This document shows, piece after piece, positions 1-8,871 of a stretch of 64,000 nucleotides of DNA; the first letter of the stretch is position 1; each line of letters opens with the position of its first letter. The notes beneath the pieces were generated by a model that did no database searches, was not told the DNA's origin, and was given only the letters and a program-made list of their open reading frames with translations. A program made the translations under genes and the position numbers. The DNA lies in the NCBI GenBank assembly GCA_965199875.1, contig OZ241346.1:248001-312000 (forward strand). Reading direction: 5' to 3'. This DNA comes from VXYL01 sp965199875 (GTDB lineage: Bacteria > Pseudomonadota > Gammaproteobacteria > Pseudomonadales > Azotimanducaceae).

Positions 1-51
1 CGCAACGACTTCATCATGGCGGCCCGCTGCAACGCGGCGCGATTCGCTTAG
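1..51 (+). CDS. 3' end of an unidentified gene
   Basis: The window opens inside an open frame of 16 codons ending at TAG 49-51 (residues RNDFIMAARCNAARFA). The fragment is too short to assign a family. It ends 35 bp before the convergent AAA ATPase gene. That it is a real C-terminus is inferred only from its position and unremarkable composition. Confidence 0.35.
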   Translation, partial: RNDFIMAARCNAARFA

Positions 52-86
52 CGCGGTATCGGCGCGTTCGTGGCACCGCCAGGCGG

Positions 87-1685
87 CTACAGAGTCCAGA
101 CGGCCACCCGCCGCCCGTGCCGTTCGCGCTCCTTGCCGAGGCATGGGTCCGCCGGCGCCCCGCGGCGGTCGATCACCACCAGATGCCCTTCCTCGGCGTT
201 GCACTGCTCCATGTAGCCGAGGGTCTGCTCCACGCCGCGTTCGACCGTGCCTTCCAGGCTCTGGCGGTCCGAGTCGCGCAGCACCTTGCACTCGATGACG
301 AAGCGCCGCCACAGGTCGTAGGGCGCGCCGGCCTCCCGCGGCCACAGCACCAGGAGGTCCGTGCGCCCGCGGCCCAGCCCGTACTCCCGCTCGATGCGCC
401 CGCCGCCGTTGACGATGCGCTGCAGGTACGCCTGCAGGATCAGCTGCGGCGCCGCCTCGCTGTATTCCTTGAGGCGCCGCAGCCAGTGCCCGGCGTGTTC
501 GCGGTAGAACGTCGCGAACGCCGTCAGCAGCTTGCGCAGGTCCACCACGCCGGCGGCGTCCACGTACCATGCGTCGTCCACGTCGAGGATGCTCTGCAGC
601 ACGTAGCCGAGTTCCCGGGGCACCACCTCGGCGTAGATGGGGTTCGCCATGCGCGGCGGCTCGCCGGCGTCGATCAGCCCCAGGTCGCGGACGTACTCCA
701 GATCCCGAACCTCGTGCTCCGCCTCGCCGCCGGCGAGGATCGGCCCGACGACGCGGCGCACCCGCTCTTCCTCCAGCTTGTGCGTCAGCTGGTCGAGGTG
801 CGTGCGCCGGGAGAGGATCAGCTCCTCCCGGGCGGCGTTGATGTCCTCCACGCCGATGGCCCGGGAGCGGTCGCGCCCGGCTTCGCCGTCGAAGCAGGCG
901 CCGGCGCAGAGCGCGTTCACCAGCCAGGGCTGCCCCTTGGTCTGTTCCCATACGGCCTTGCGCGCCGCCGGCGTGAAGCGCTGGCCGGTTTCCAAGGTGT
1001 GCTGCACCATCAGATGGCGCGTTTCCTTCCTTGTGAAATCTCCCAGGCGCAAGGACTCCGCCGCGACGTTGAACGGGCTGCCGCCAGCGATCACCTCGCC
1101 CGTGCTTGAGCGAATCCGGTAGTCGCGGATGTCGCGGACGCCGCAGAGCACGATGCTGTGCGGGAAGCCCCGGGGCCGCTGCTGGTAGCCGGCGCGCAGC
1201 TGGCGCAGCACCGAGAGCAGGGTGTCGCCCACCAGCGAGTCGATCTCGTCGATCAGCAGCACCAGCGGCGTTGGGTTCGCCAAGCACCAGCTGGCGAGCG
1301 TCCTTCGCAGGGCGTTGTTCGGGCCGGACTTGGCCAGAATGTCCGGCCACACGCTCTCCGGATAGTCGTCGCCCAGGAACTCGGCGCTCATGGCAAGGCT
1401 GCTGAGGATGGCGCGCATGCCTTCCTGCACGTCGTCGCGCGCCACTTGTCCGACCTCCACGTTCACGTCCACGCAGCGGAAGTCACTGCCGCCTTCGCCG
1501 CCGTTCAGCAGGTCGCGCAGGGCGATCAAGGCGGAGGTCTTGCCGGTCTGCCGCGGCGCGTGCAGCACGAAGTAGCGCTTGTCCCGGATCAGATTCAGGA
1601 TTTCGTTGATGCTGCCCCGCTTGAGCGGCGGAATGGCGTAGTGGTCCTCGGCGCGAACCGGCCCCTCGGTGTTGAAGAAGCGCAT
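87..1685 (-). CDS. AAA-like ATPase with C-terminal PD-(D/E)XK-like domain
   Basis: A 532-residue protein starting at ATG 1685 (MRFFNTEGPVR). The P-loop APRQTGKTS lies near residues 43-51 and a Walker B LVLLIDEID near residue 140, as in the AAA_35/AAA-ATPase-like group. The C-terminal part carries GRTDLLVLW (about residue 441) followed by FVIECKVL (about residue 461). This Asp then Glu-x-Lys spacing matches PD-(D/E)XK nuclease folds that often accompany these ATPases. Such proteins are common in large bacterial genomes and have no settled function. It lies downstream of tctA on the same strand with a 68-bp gap, so it could be read through from that operon. The nuclease assignment is inference from motif spacing only. 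Confidence 0.8.
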   Translation of the reverse strand: MRFFNTEGPVRAEDHYAIPPLKRGSINEILNLIRDKRYFVLHAPRQTGKTSALIALRDLLNGGEGGSDFRCVDVNVEVGQVARDDVQEGMRAILSSLAMSAEFLGDDYPESVWPDILAKSGPNNALRRTLASWCLANPTPLVLLIDEIDSLVGDTLLSVLRQLRAGYQQRPRGFPHSIVLCGVRDIRDYRIRSSTGEVIAGGSPFNVAAESLRLGDFTRKETRHLMVQHTLETGQRFTPAARKAVWEQTKGQPWLVNALCAGACFDGEAGRDRSRAIGVEDINAAREELILSRRTHLDQLTHKLEEERVRRVVGPILAGGEAEHEVRDLEYVRDLGLIDAGEPPRMANPIYAEVVPRELGYVLQSILDVDDAWYVDAAGVVDLRKLLTAFATFYREHAGHWLRRLKEYSEAAPQLILQAYLQRIVNGGGRIEREYGLGRGRTDLLVLWPREAGAPYDLWRRFVIECKVLRDSDRQSLEGTVERGVEQTLGYMEQCNAEEGHLVVIDRRGAPADPCLGKERERHGRRVAVWTL

Positions 1686-1753
1686 GGGGCGATTGTGGCA
1701 CGTTTCGGTGCAAGCACACTGGGCGACATGCGCCGCCAGCTGCTTTCCGCCAA

Positions 1754-3226
1754 CTAGTCCGCCGACGAAGGGCGCAGGGCTCGGCGCAGAGGCGCCAGCC
1801 AGACCACAACGCAGGCGGTGGCGATGCCGAGGCAGATGGGACGTTCCAGCAGCATCGACCAGTCGCCGTCGACAAGCAGCAGCGTGCGGCGCAGGTTGTC
1901 CTCCAGCATGCCGCTTAGGATGAAGCCGAGCAGCAGCGGCGCCAGAGGGAAGCCGGCCAGGCGCAGCGCCAGCCCGATCAGTGCAAGGCCCAGCATCAGG
2001 AAGATGTCGAATACCGCCAGCGAGGTGAAGTAGACGCCAAGCAGGGAGAGCACGATCACCAGCGGCACCAGCACGGTGCGACGCAGGTAGATGATGCGGG
2101 CGATGGCTGGAATGAGCGGCAGATTCAGCGCCAGCAGCACCAGGTTGCCCACCGCCATGGAAACGATCACGCCCCAGAACATCGCCGGCTCGGTCTCCAG
2201 CAGGTGCGGGCCGGGCTGCACGCCGTAGCTCAGCATGACGCCAAGCAGCACCGCCGTGGTGCCGGAGCCGGGGATGCCGAGGGTAAGCAGCGGCACGAAC
2301 GAACCGGAACAGGCGGCGTTGTTGGCCGCTTCGGGCGCTGCGACGCCGCGCGCCGCGTCTGCTTCGTCGCCGCGCCGGAAGCGCCGTTGCAGTTCGTAGG
2401 CGAAGAAGCTCGCCAACGTCGCGCCAGCGCCGGGCAGCACGCCGACCAGAAAGCCCAGCGTAGCGCTGCGCCCGACGGCTGGCAGCGCCGCCTTGGCGTC
2501 GCCGGGATGCAGTCGGGCGTGGGCGACCTTGGCGGCGCCAGCGTCGCCGCCGCCGTCGAGCACCATGCGAAACGCTTCGGCGAGGGCGAAGGTCGCCATC
2601 GCCACCAGGACGAAGCTGATGCCGTCCGTCAGTTCCAGACGCCCGAAGGTGAAGCGTTGCACGCCGGCCGACTGGTCCGTGCCCACCGCGCCCAGCATCA
2701 GACCGACCAGCGCTGCCGCCACGGAGCGCAGCACCTGGCCGCGTTCGGCGAACGCCGCCATGCTCGACAGTGCGAAGACCAGCACCAGCGTGTACTCCGG
2801 CGACTGGAACTTGGTGGCGAGGAGCGCCAGCGTGGAGGCGAAGAGCAGCAGCGCGAGCATGCCGAAGACGCCGCCAGCGAAGGACGCATAGGCGGCGATG
2901 GCCAAGGCCCGGCCGGCCTGGCCGCGACGCGCCATGGGATAGCCGTCGAAGGAAGTGGCCACCGTGGAGGCGACGCCCGGCGCGTTGATCAGGATGGACG
3001 AGGTGGAGCCGCCGAACACGGCGCCGTAGTAGACGCCCGCCATCATGATCAGCCCGGCGGCGGGATCGAGGGAGTAGCTCACCGGAATCATCAGCGCGAT
3101 GGCGGTGATCGGCCCCAGGCCCGGCATCATGCCGATCAGCGTGCCTGCGAAGCAGCCCGCCGCCACCCAGGCCAGGTTGGCCGGGTCGAGGGCGATGGCG
3201 AGGCCGGTGGCGATGCCCTCCCACAT
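1754..3226 (-). CDS. tctA: tripartite tricarboxylate transporter, large permease TctA
   Basis: A 490-residue, strongly hydrophobic protein (about 12 membrane segments) starting MWEGIATGLA. It contains the TctA signatures GMMPGLGPITA near the N-terminus and SSILINAPG about 40 residues later. The permease works with TctB and the periplasmic binder TctC to import carboxylates such as tricarboxylates, driven by an ion gradient. Its ATG (3226-3224) shares one base with the tctB stop (TGATG), which fixes the start and implies translational coupling. The ordered substrate cannot be predicted from the sequence. Nearby CoA-transferase and acyl-CoA dehydrogenase genes suggest the imported acid is metabolised as a CoA ester, but this is inference. 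Confidence 0.95.
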   Translation of the reverse strand: MWEGIATGLAIALDPANLAWVAAGCFAGTLIGMMPGLGPITAIALMIPVSYSLDPAAGLIMMAGVYYGAVFGGSTSSILINAPGVASTVATSFDGYPMARRGQAGRALAIAAYASFAGGVFGMLALLLFASTLALLATKFQSPEYTLVLVFALSSMAAFAERGQVLRSVAAALVGLMLGAVGTDQSAGVQRFTFGRLELTDGISFVLVAMATFALAEAFRMVLDGGGDAGAAKVAHARLHPGDAKAALPAVGRSATLGFLVGVLPGAGATLASFFAYELQRRFRRGDEADAARGVAAPEAANNAACSGSFVPLLTLGIPGSGTTAVLLGVMLSYGVQPGPHLLETEPAMFWGVIVSMAVGNLVLLALNLPLIPAIARIIYLRRTVLVPLVIVLSLLGVYFTSLAVFDIFLMLGLALIGLALRLAGFPLAPLLLGFILSGMLEDNLRRTLLLVDGDWSMLLERPICLGIATACVVVWLAPLRRALRPSSAD

Positions 3227-3696
3227 CACGGCATCCAGCGGCCGGGGTCGATGTAGATGTCGAGCACCACCACCAGCAGCAGCCAGGCCGCGAAGGCCGT
3301 TCCCAAGGGCGCCAGCACCAGCAGCCAAGGCCGTCGTTCGCCGGCGATGAAGAGCGACGCGAAGAACAGCGCCGCGGTGGCCAGCCAAAGGCCGATTCGG
3401 GGAATGGCCAGGCCGAAACCGACGATCGCGGCCACGTGCAGCGCCAGTGCGCCAACCCCGGCGCGTGCGGAACGCTTCGCCCCCCGGCCTTCGGGCGACG
3501 TCGCCGCCGGGGCGGTGCCTGGCCAGGCCACCAGCGCCAGCGCCGTCAGCAGCAGAGCGCATCCGGCAGCGACCGGCAAAGTGCGGGCGTTGACGGGTTC
3601 CGAAGCCGACCAGGGATCCAGCGGCACCGTCATCGCCTGCGCCAGGTAGGCGGCCGCGAACGCAGCCAGCGCCAGCGGCACGATGCGCCGCTTCAC
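3226..3696 (-). CDS. tctB: tripartite tricarboxylate transporter, small permease TctB
   Basis: A 156-residue membrane protein with four predicted hydrophobic segments, the usual size and topology of the poorly conserved TctB subunit. It starts at GTG 3696-3694, overlapping the tctC stop by four bases (GTGA), and its own stop overlaps the tctA start. This nested arrangement is the main support for the call, since TctB sequences diverge strongly. The protein sits in the inner membrane beside TctA. Confidence 0.9.
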   Translation of the reverse strand: MKRRIVPLALAAFAAAYLAQAMTVPLDPWSASEPVNARTLPVAAGCALLLTALALVAWPGTAPAATSPEGRGAKRSARAGVGALALHVAAIVGFGLAIPRIGLWLATAALFFASLFIAGERRPWLLVLAPLGTAFAAWLLLVVVLDIYIDPGRWMP

Positions 3697-4724
3697 TGCA
3701 CGAAGCCCAGGCGTTTCAGCGTCGATGCGAGCTGCGCCTCCTGGGCGGAAAGGAAGTCCTCGAAGCCGGCGCCGTCGGCGTCCAGCGATGCCCAGCCACG
3801 CTTGCTCAACACCTCCTGCCAGGCTTGCGACTGCTTCATCGTTCTCAGCCGCCCGATATGCCGTTCGACATCCTCCTTCGCTGCGTCCGGCGGCGCGAAC
3901 AGGCCCCGCCAGTTGGCGAACACCACGTCGTAGCCAAGCTCGCGCAGCGTCGGCGTCTCGGCGCTGGCGGCCACCCGGGCCGCGGCGCTGACCGCCAGAG
4001 CGACGGCGCGGCGGGAGTCGAGAAACGCCACGGTTTCGCCCAAGCCGGTGGACAGCGCGTCGACTTCGCCGCCAAGCAGCGCCAGCATCGCCTTGCCGCC
4101 GCCGTCGTAGGGCAGATAGCGCACCGAGCGCGCATCGATGTCGGCCGCGGACAACGCCAGAGCAAGCACGATGTGATCCAGGCTGCCGCGCACCGATCCG
4201 CCACCGAAGGTGATGGCGCGCGGACGCTCGCGCAGCGTTTCGAGGATCGCCGGCCAGCTGGCCAGTTCCGATCCGGCGCGGACGACGAAGACGCCCGGGT
4301 CCGCGACCAGCGCCGCCACCGGCGTCAGATCGCGAAAGCCGTAGGGGAAGAGCCCTTGCAGGCTGCGCACCAGGAGCGGCGTCGAGTTCACCAGGAGCGG
4401 TGCCTCAAAGCGGCCGGCGTTGTCGAGGAAGTGCGCCATGGCGCGACCGCCACCGCCGCCGGAGACGTTCTCGAACGAAACGTGCTCCGCCAGGCCGAGG
4501 TCAAGCAGGGTGCGCCCGGTCTCTCTGGCCACGCCGTCCAGTCCGCCGCCCGGCGCCGCCGGGATGACGACGTGCAAGCGTTCCGCGACCGTCGCGGACG
4601 CGCCAAGCACGCAGCAGGCGAGGGCGCTGGCCACGGCAAGGCGGCGCCAGTGACTGGTCGAGCTCGGGCATCGGGCGAAGAGGGCGGAAGGCGCGGACTT
4701 CCGCCAGCGGCGGTCATCCGCCAC
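3693..4724 (-). CDS. tctC: tripartite tricarboxylate transporter substrate-binding protein TctC (Bug family)
   Basis: A 343-residue extracytoplasmic solute receptor. GTG 4724 is chosen as start because GGAGG (4740-4736) lies 11 bases upstream; the frame stays open further upstream but that part is Arg/Ser-rich and lacks export features. A hydrophobic export signal (WRRLAVASALACCVLGASA) precedes the mature domain, which opens with ERLHVVIPAAPGGGLDGVAR, the typical Bug-family start. Later GLFPYGFRDLTPVAALV and the ITFGGGSVRGSLDH region are family hallmarks of ligand-loop segments. First gene of the tctC-tctB-tctA operon. Some Bug receptors have been recruited to signalling, but an intact permease pair here argues for uptake. 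Confidence 0.92.
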   Translation of the reverse strand: MADDRRWRKSAPSALFARCPSSTSHWRRLAVASALACCVLGASATVAERLHVVIPAAPGGGLDGVARETGRTLLDLGLAEHVSFENVSGGGGGRAMAHFLDNAGRFEAPLLVNSTPLLVRSLQGLFPYGFRDLTPVAALVADPGVFVVRAGSELASWPAILETLRERPRAITFGGGSVRGSLDHIVLALALSAADIDARSVRYLPYDGGGKAMLALLGGEVDALSTGLGETVAFLDSRRAVALAVSAAARVAASAETPTLRELGYDVVFANWRGLFAPPDAAKEDVERHIGRLRTMKQSQAWQEVLSKRGWASLDADGAGFEDFLSAQEAQLASTLKRLGFVQ

Positions 4725-4911
4725 GCGACGTCGATCCTCCGGGCAACGGGACGGGGGCGATTCCTGCACGCGCCGCGTTGGCGAGGTTGCCGTCCTTGTC
4801 GTTGGCCCAGCCGTGGCGACAATGCCAGTCGCTGATCTCCGTGCAATCCTCGCCGGGAGGAACCGCGGCAATGTCGAACTCCCAGCTAGGCTCGTCGGAG
4901 TGGTAGATCAC
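4714..4911 (-). CDS. possible small protein of 65 residues upstream of tctC
   Basis: An open frame beginning MIYHSDEPSWEFDIA lies just upstream of tctC and its TGA (4716-4714) overlaps the tctC GTG region. Composition is mixed and acidic at first, less Arg-rich than the usual antisense frames, so a coupled leader-type protein is possible. No ribosome site or family was recognised, and the 4725-4988 region may simply be the tctC leader. Low confidence. Confidence 0.3.
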   Translation of the reverse strand: MIYHSDEPSWEFDIAAVPPGEDCTEISDWHCRHGWANDKDGNLANAARAGIAPVPLPGGSTSRGG

Positions 4912-4988
4912 TGCCGCCAGCCCCGTGAGTTTGGGATCGTTCGATAGCCCATGGCTTGTCTGCCCTCCGGACGCCGAATCGCAGCGGT

Positions 4989-6170
4989 CTAGACGACGCG
5001 CTTGCTGCGCAGTTCGGCGATGGCCTCCGAACCGTAGCCTAGCTCGTCGAGGATTTCCGCGGTGTGTTCGCCGAGGGTCGGCGCCCGCCGGCGTATGCCG
5101 GTGTCGGCGGCGGAGAAGTCCACCGGCATGACGGCGACCGGGGCAGGGCGGGGCAGGCCCGGATAGTCGGTCGCTTGCAGGAATCCTTGCGCCACCACTT
5201 GCTCGTTGACCAGCGCTTCGGCCGGACGCAGCACTTCGCCGCAGGGCACGCGGGCGGCGTCCAGTTCCGCGATGGCCTGCGCGGTGGTGCGTTCGGCCGT
5301 CCAGACGGCCATGCGCTTGCTGATGTCGATGGCGTTGTCGCCGCGGGCTTCGTCGCTGGCGTAGCGCGGGTCGATCAGCCAGTGGGGTTCGCCCATCAGC
5401 CTGGCCCAGCGCTCGAACAGCGGGTTGCCCACCACCTGCACCAGTATCCAGCCGTCCTGGGTTCGGAAGGCGTCCGACGGCGCCGAGGTCTGGCCGCGAT
5501 TGCCGCTGCCGACTCGTTCGTTGTTCAGCATGGCCTGCTCGATCAGCGTGCCGTTGGCGACGGTCAGGGCGGAAGCCAGCAGGCAGCTTTCGACGTGTTG
5601 GCCGCGCCCGGTGTTCATGCGCCCAATGAGCGCCGCCAAGGTTGCCATCGCGTTCAGCGTGCCGGTGGTGTAGTCCACGTAGGGGAAGTAGTTCTTCATC
5701 GGCTCGTCGGCATGGCCGGTGAGGTGCATGTTGCCGGACATGGCTTGCGCCACGCCGTCGAAGCCGACGCGGGTGCCGTAGGGCCCGCCCGAACCGTAGG
5801 CCGTGGTGGTGGTCAGGATGATGTCGGGCTTGATCGCCTTGAGGCTTGCGTAGTCCATGCCCATGGACTCCAAGGTGTCGGGCGGCAGGTTGGCGATGAC
5901 CACGTCGGCGGTGGCGACCAGCTTCTTCAGCACCTCCTGACCCTCGGGCTTGCGCGGATTCAGCGTCAAGCCGCGCTTGTTGCGATTCAGCGTGACGTAG
6001 GCGCTGCCTTGGCCGTCCTCGGTGACCGGCGCGGTGAAGCGGTCCTCGCTGCCGTCCACCTTTTCGACGCGAATCACGTCGGCGCCCAGGTCGCCCAACA
6101 GGGCGCCGCAGAACGGGCCGGCGATGAAACGGCCGAAGTCCAGGACGCGAATGCCGTGCAGAATGCTCAT
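4989..6170 (-). CDS. CaiB/BaiF family class III CoA-transferase
   Basis: A 393-residue protein starting MSILHGIRVLDFGRFIAGPF, the standard N-terminus of the family. It contains GDLGADVIRVEKVDGSEDR, LNRNKRGLTLN and the catalytic segment YVDYTTGTLNAMA with the nucleophilic Asp at residue 166. These enzymes move CoA between carboxylic acids through an aspartyl-CoA thioester. The length and single intact Asp fit a homodimeric enzyme. It is divergent from the acyl-CoA dehydrogenase that starts at 6271 with a 100-bp shared upstream region, suggesting co-regulation. The acid substrate is unknown; the flanking tct operon suggests a dicarboxylate-type acid. Confidence 0.93.
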   Translation of the reverse strand: MSILHGIRVLDFGRFIAGPFCGALLGDLGADVIRVEKVDGSEDRFTAPVTEDGQGSAYVTLNRNKRGLTLNPRKPEGQEVLKKLVATADVVIANLPPDTLESMGMDYASLKAIKPDIILTTTTAYGSGGPYGTRVGFDGVAQAMSGNMHLTGHADEPMKNYFPYVDYTTGTLNAMATLAALIGRMNTGRGQHVESCLLASALTVANGTLIEQAMLNNERVGSGNRGQTSAPSDAFRTQDGWILVQVVGNPLFERWARLMGEPHWLIDPRYASDEARGDNAIDISKRMAVWTAERTTAQAIAELDAARVPCGEVLRPAEALVNEQVVAQGFLQATDYPGLPRPAPVAVMPVDFSAADTGIRRRAPTLGEHTAEILDELGYGSEAIAELRSKRVV

Positions 6171-6270
6171 GTCGGGGCCTGTCTGTCGTTCGTCAACGGC
6201 TACGCCGCAGCGCCCGGGAACGCCGGCGCTTGGCAGTGGAAGTGCGGGATTATGACTTAGAATCGCCGTC

Positions 6271-7869
6271 ATGGAACGCTGCCGCCAAGCCATTGCCGAA
6301 GCCGCGGCGCTGTTCGAGCGGGCGAGGGCGGGGCTGACGGGCAGGGACGTCGACACCGCGCAGATCGAGCTCTACGACCTTGCCCTGTGCAGCGCGGAGC
6401 TCGAGGCCGCCCGCGCCGTCCTTGCGCCGGCGGCCCCGGCCGCCAGCGCCGAGCATTCCTTCGAGTGCGCTCTGGCGCGGCTGTTCTGCGCCGAGGCGAT
6501 CGCCCATCTGCACCAACGCCTGCTGGCGCGTCCCTCGGCCTTCGGTCTCGCCGCCGCGCAGATCGGCATGCCTCCGCCGTTCGTGAACGAGAGCCTGGCG
6601 CCAGCGGCCGTGGCGGCGCTCGGCGAGGAAGTGCGCGAGCGCCAAGGCCGGCTGCCGGACCGGATGCACGGCGATCACGCGCTGATGCGCGACACCTTTC
6701 GCCGTTTCGCCGAAGAACAGGTGATGCCGCTGGCCGGAGACATCCATCGCAACGATGCGATGATTCCGCCAACGATCATCGACGGCCTGCGCGAACTCGG
6801 CTGCTTCGGGCTGTCGGTGCCGGGCCGCTACGGCGGCGTCAAGCCCGACGACCAGGAGGACAGCCTGGGCATGGTGGTGGCCACCGAAGAGCTGTCCCGG
6901 GGCTCGCTGGGCGCCGCCGGCAGCCTGATCACGCGCCCGGAAATCATGGCCCGGGCAGTGCTTGAAGGCGGCACCGAGGCGCAGAAGCGCCGTTGGCTGC
7001 CGGGCATCGCCGCCGGCGACCCGCTGGTGGCCATCTCCGTCACCGAACCGGATACCGGCTCGGACGTCGCGTCGGTGTCGCTGCGCGCGGCGCCGGCGGA
7101 ACGCGACGGCGAACGTGGCTGGCTGCTGAACGGCGCCAAGACGTGGTGTACCTTTGCTGGCAAGGCCGGCGTGATCCTGGTGCTGGCGCGCACGGACGCC
7201 GAAGCCTCGCCGCCGCACCGCGGGCTGTCCTTGTTCGTGGTCGAAAAGCCGCCGAGCGACGACCATGCGTTCGTCCACCGCAATCCGTCGGCTGGAACGC
7301 TGACCGGCCGCGCCATAGCCACCATCGGCTATCGCGGCATGCACTCCTTCGAACTGTTCTTCGAGGACTACTTCCTGCCGCACAGCGCCCTGGTGGGCGA
7401 AGACGCCGGCGTCGGCAAGGGCTTCTACTACACCATGCGCGGCTTCTCCGGGGGGCGGCTGCAAACCGCAGCCCGGGCCTCGGGTCTGATGCGCGCGGCC
7501 TTCGAGAAGGCGCTCGGCTACGCGGAAGAACGCAAGGTGTTCGACCGGCGCGTCGCCAGCTATCCGCTGACGCTGCAAAAGCTCGCCCGCATGGCCGCGT
7601 CGATCTTCGTCTGCCAGCGCTTCGCCTACGCCGTGGCGGCGCGGATGGACCGTGGCGAAGGCCAGCTCGAGGCGAGCCTGGTGAAGCTCCTGGCTTGCCG
7701 GGCCGCCGAGTGGGTTTGCCGGGAAGCCATGCAGATCCACGGCGGCCTGGGCTATGCCGAGGAAACCGACGTCAGCCGCTACTTCGTCGATGCCCGGGTG
7801 CTGTCCATCTTCGAGGGCACCGAAGAGACGCTGGCGCTGAAGGTGGTGGGCAAGGCGCTGGTTGGCTGA
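6271..7869 (+). CDS. acyl-CoA dehydrogenase with long N-terminal extension, methylsuccinyl-CoA dehydrogenase-like
   Basis: A 532-residue flavoprotein. Residues 1-130 form an Ala-rich helical extension absent from ordinary acyl-CoA dehydrogenases of about 380 residues. The rest carries the family FAD/substrate segments (VAISVTEPDTGSDVASV, NGAKTWCTFAG, GGLGYAEETDVSRYF) and ends with LSIFEGTEETLALKVVG, whose FEGTEE segment aligns with the catalytic-Glu loop of the family. Length and the extended N-terminus match (2S)-methylsuccinyl-CoA dehydrogenase of the ethylmalonyl-CoA pathway, but no ethylmalonyl-CoA mutase or crotonyl-CoA carboxylase gene is in the window, so the exact substrate is open. 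It is divergent from the CaiB gene. Confidence 0.88.
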   Translation: MERCRQAIAEAAALFERARAGLTGRDVDTAQIELYDLALCSAELEAARAVLAPAAPAASAEHSFECALARLFCAEAIAHLHQRLLARPSAFGLAAAQIGMPPPFVNESLAPAAVAALGEEVRERQGRLPDRMHGDHALMRDTFRRFAEEQVMPLAGDIHRNDAMIPPTIIDGLRELGCFGLSVPGRYGGVKPDDQEDSLGMVVATEELSRGSLGAAGSLITRPEIMARAVLEGGTEAQKRRWLPGIAAGDPLVAISVTEPDTGSDVASVSLRAAPAERDGERGWLLNGAKTWCTFAGKAGVILVLARTDAEASPPHRGLSLFVVEKPPSDDHAFVHRNPSAGTLTGRAIATIGYRGMHSFELFFEDYFLPHSALVGEDAGVGKGFYYTMRGFSGGRLQTAARASGLMRAAFEKALGYAEERKVFDRRVASYPLTLQKLARMAASIFVCQRFAYAVAARMDRGEGQLEASLVKLLACRAAEWVCREAMQIHGGLGYAEETDVSRYFVDARVLSIFEGTEETLALKVVGKALVG

Positions 7870-7900
7870 CCGCCCTGCACTTGCGCCAAGCCAAAGTTCG

Positions 7901-7916
7901 CATAATGTATATTATG
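7901..7916. terminator. AT-rich inverted repeat between convergent genes
   Basis: CATAAT-GTAT-ATTATG lies 31 bp after the acyl-CoA dehydrogenase stop and 46 bp before the SAM hydrolase stop. It is the only strongly AT-rich stretch in this neighbourhood. The 6-bp stem is weak, so a bidirectional terminator is plausible but unproven. Confidence 0.3.
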
Positions 7917-7962
7917 TTAAATTAAGTCGCAGAGCGAATCGAGCCGGTTCGAGGGACGCGGC

Positions 7963-8871
7963 CTAAGGTTTCGACGTTGTGGTCTGGATGAAGACGCGCC
8001 AGGCCCGGCCGGAGGCGACATCGTAGCGCTCGGCGAAGCTGCCCTGGTTCAGTGCCAGCGCCAGGTTGTCGATGCTGTTGCGGTACAGCAGCGGCTGCTG
8101 CTTGGCGACTGCCGCGAAGGTGCGCACGAACGGCACCCGCCCGGCGAACCGCCGAGCGCCGTCCGGGGCGAAGATCTCCACCCGGTATGCTTCGCCGTGC
8201 ACCAGCCCGGCGTCCGCTGCCGGGATGTCGGTCCAGACATTGCCGAACTGCGGGTCCAGCACCGGAATGCCCCCGCTGGCCCTGCCCGGCTCGATGCTCG
8301 GGGGCTGGTGTTCCAGCAGCACCGCCTCCGTCGCTTCGCCGATGTCGTCGAAGCGCAGGCGGCCGCTGGCGAGCAGCGCGCCGACGTGAACGTAGAGGTC
8401 CCGCCCGTGGAACGTGTGCGACGCGGCGGAGCCGGGCAGCCGATACTCGTCCTCGTCGATCCGCCGTATCGCCATGCCCTGGTGATGCAGCAGCGTCAGC
8501 GTGCCGTTGTTGGGCGTCACCACCAGCTGTCCGCCTTTCAGCCTCGCCACCACCGACTGGCGCTCGGAACCGACCCCGGGGTCCACCACGGAGACGAACA
8601 CGGTGTCCGCCGGCCAGTAGTCCACCACGGCGCGCAGGCGGTAGGAAGCCTGCCAGACGTCGTAGGCGGGTATTTCGTGGGTGAGATCGTCGATCACCAG
8701 ACTCGGCGATACCAGGCGGGCGACGCCGCGCATCGCCGCCACCGCGTGATCGCGCAGGCCGAAGTCCGTCTGCAGCACCAGTGCGCCGCCGTGGGCGGCG
8801 GAGCAAGAGCAGGCGATCGCGAATGCCAAGAGCGGCGCGACGACGCTGCCAAGCCCCTTGCGGCCGTTCAT
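7963..8871 (-). CDS. exported SAM hydrolase / SAM hydroxide adenosyltransferase (DUF62)
   Basis: A 302-residue member of the SAM hydroxide adenosyltransferase/halogenase fold. Family motifs are LQTDFGLRDHAVAAMRG, DDLTHEIPAYD, VVDPGVGSER and SHTFHGRDLYVHVG. Members split SAM with water into adenosine and methionine; the few halogenases are rarer. Unusually, it begins with a cleavable hydrophobic signal (VVAPLLAFAIACSCSAAHGG), which may be type I or, using AIAC, a lipobox-like site, so it should act outside the cytoplasm. Its ATG overlaps the gspM stop by four bases (ATGA), making it the last gene of the type II secretion operon. Whether it is a secreted substrate of that system is unknown. Confidence 0.85.
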   Translation of the reverse strand: MNGRKGLGSVVAPLLAFAIACSCSAAHGGALVLQTDFGLRDHAVAAMRGVARLVSPSLVIDDLTHEIPAYDVWQASYRLRAVVDYWPADTVFVSVVDPGVGSERQSVVARLKGGQLVVTPNNGTLTLLHHQGMAIRRIDEDEYRLPGSAASHTFHGRDLYVHVGALLASGRLRFDDIGEATEAVLLEHQPPSIEPGRASGGIPVLDPQFGNVWTDIPAADAGLVHGEAYRVEIFAPDGARRFAGRVPFVRTFAAVAKQQPLLYRNSIDNLALALNQGSFAERYDVASGRAWRVFIQTTTSKP

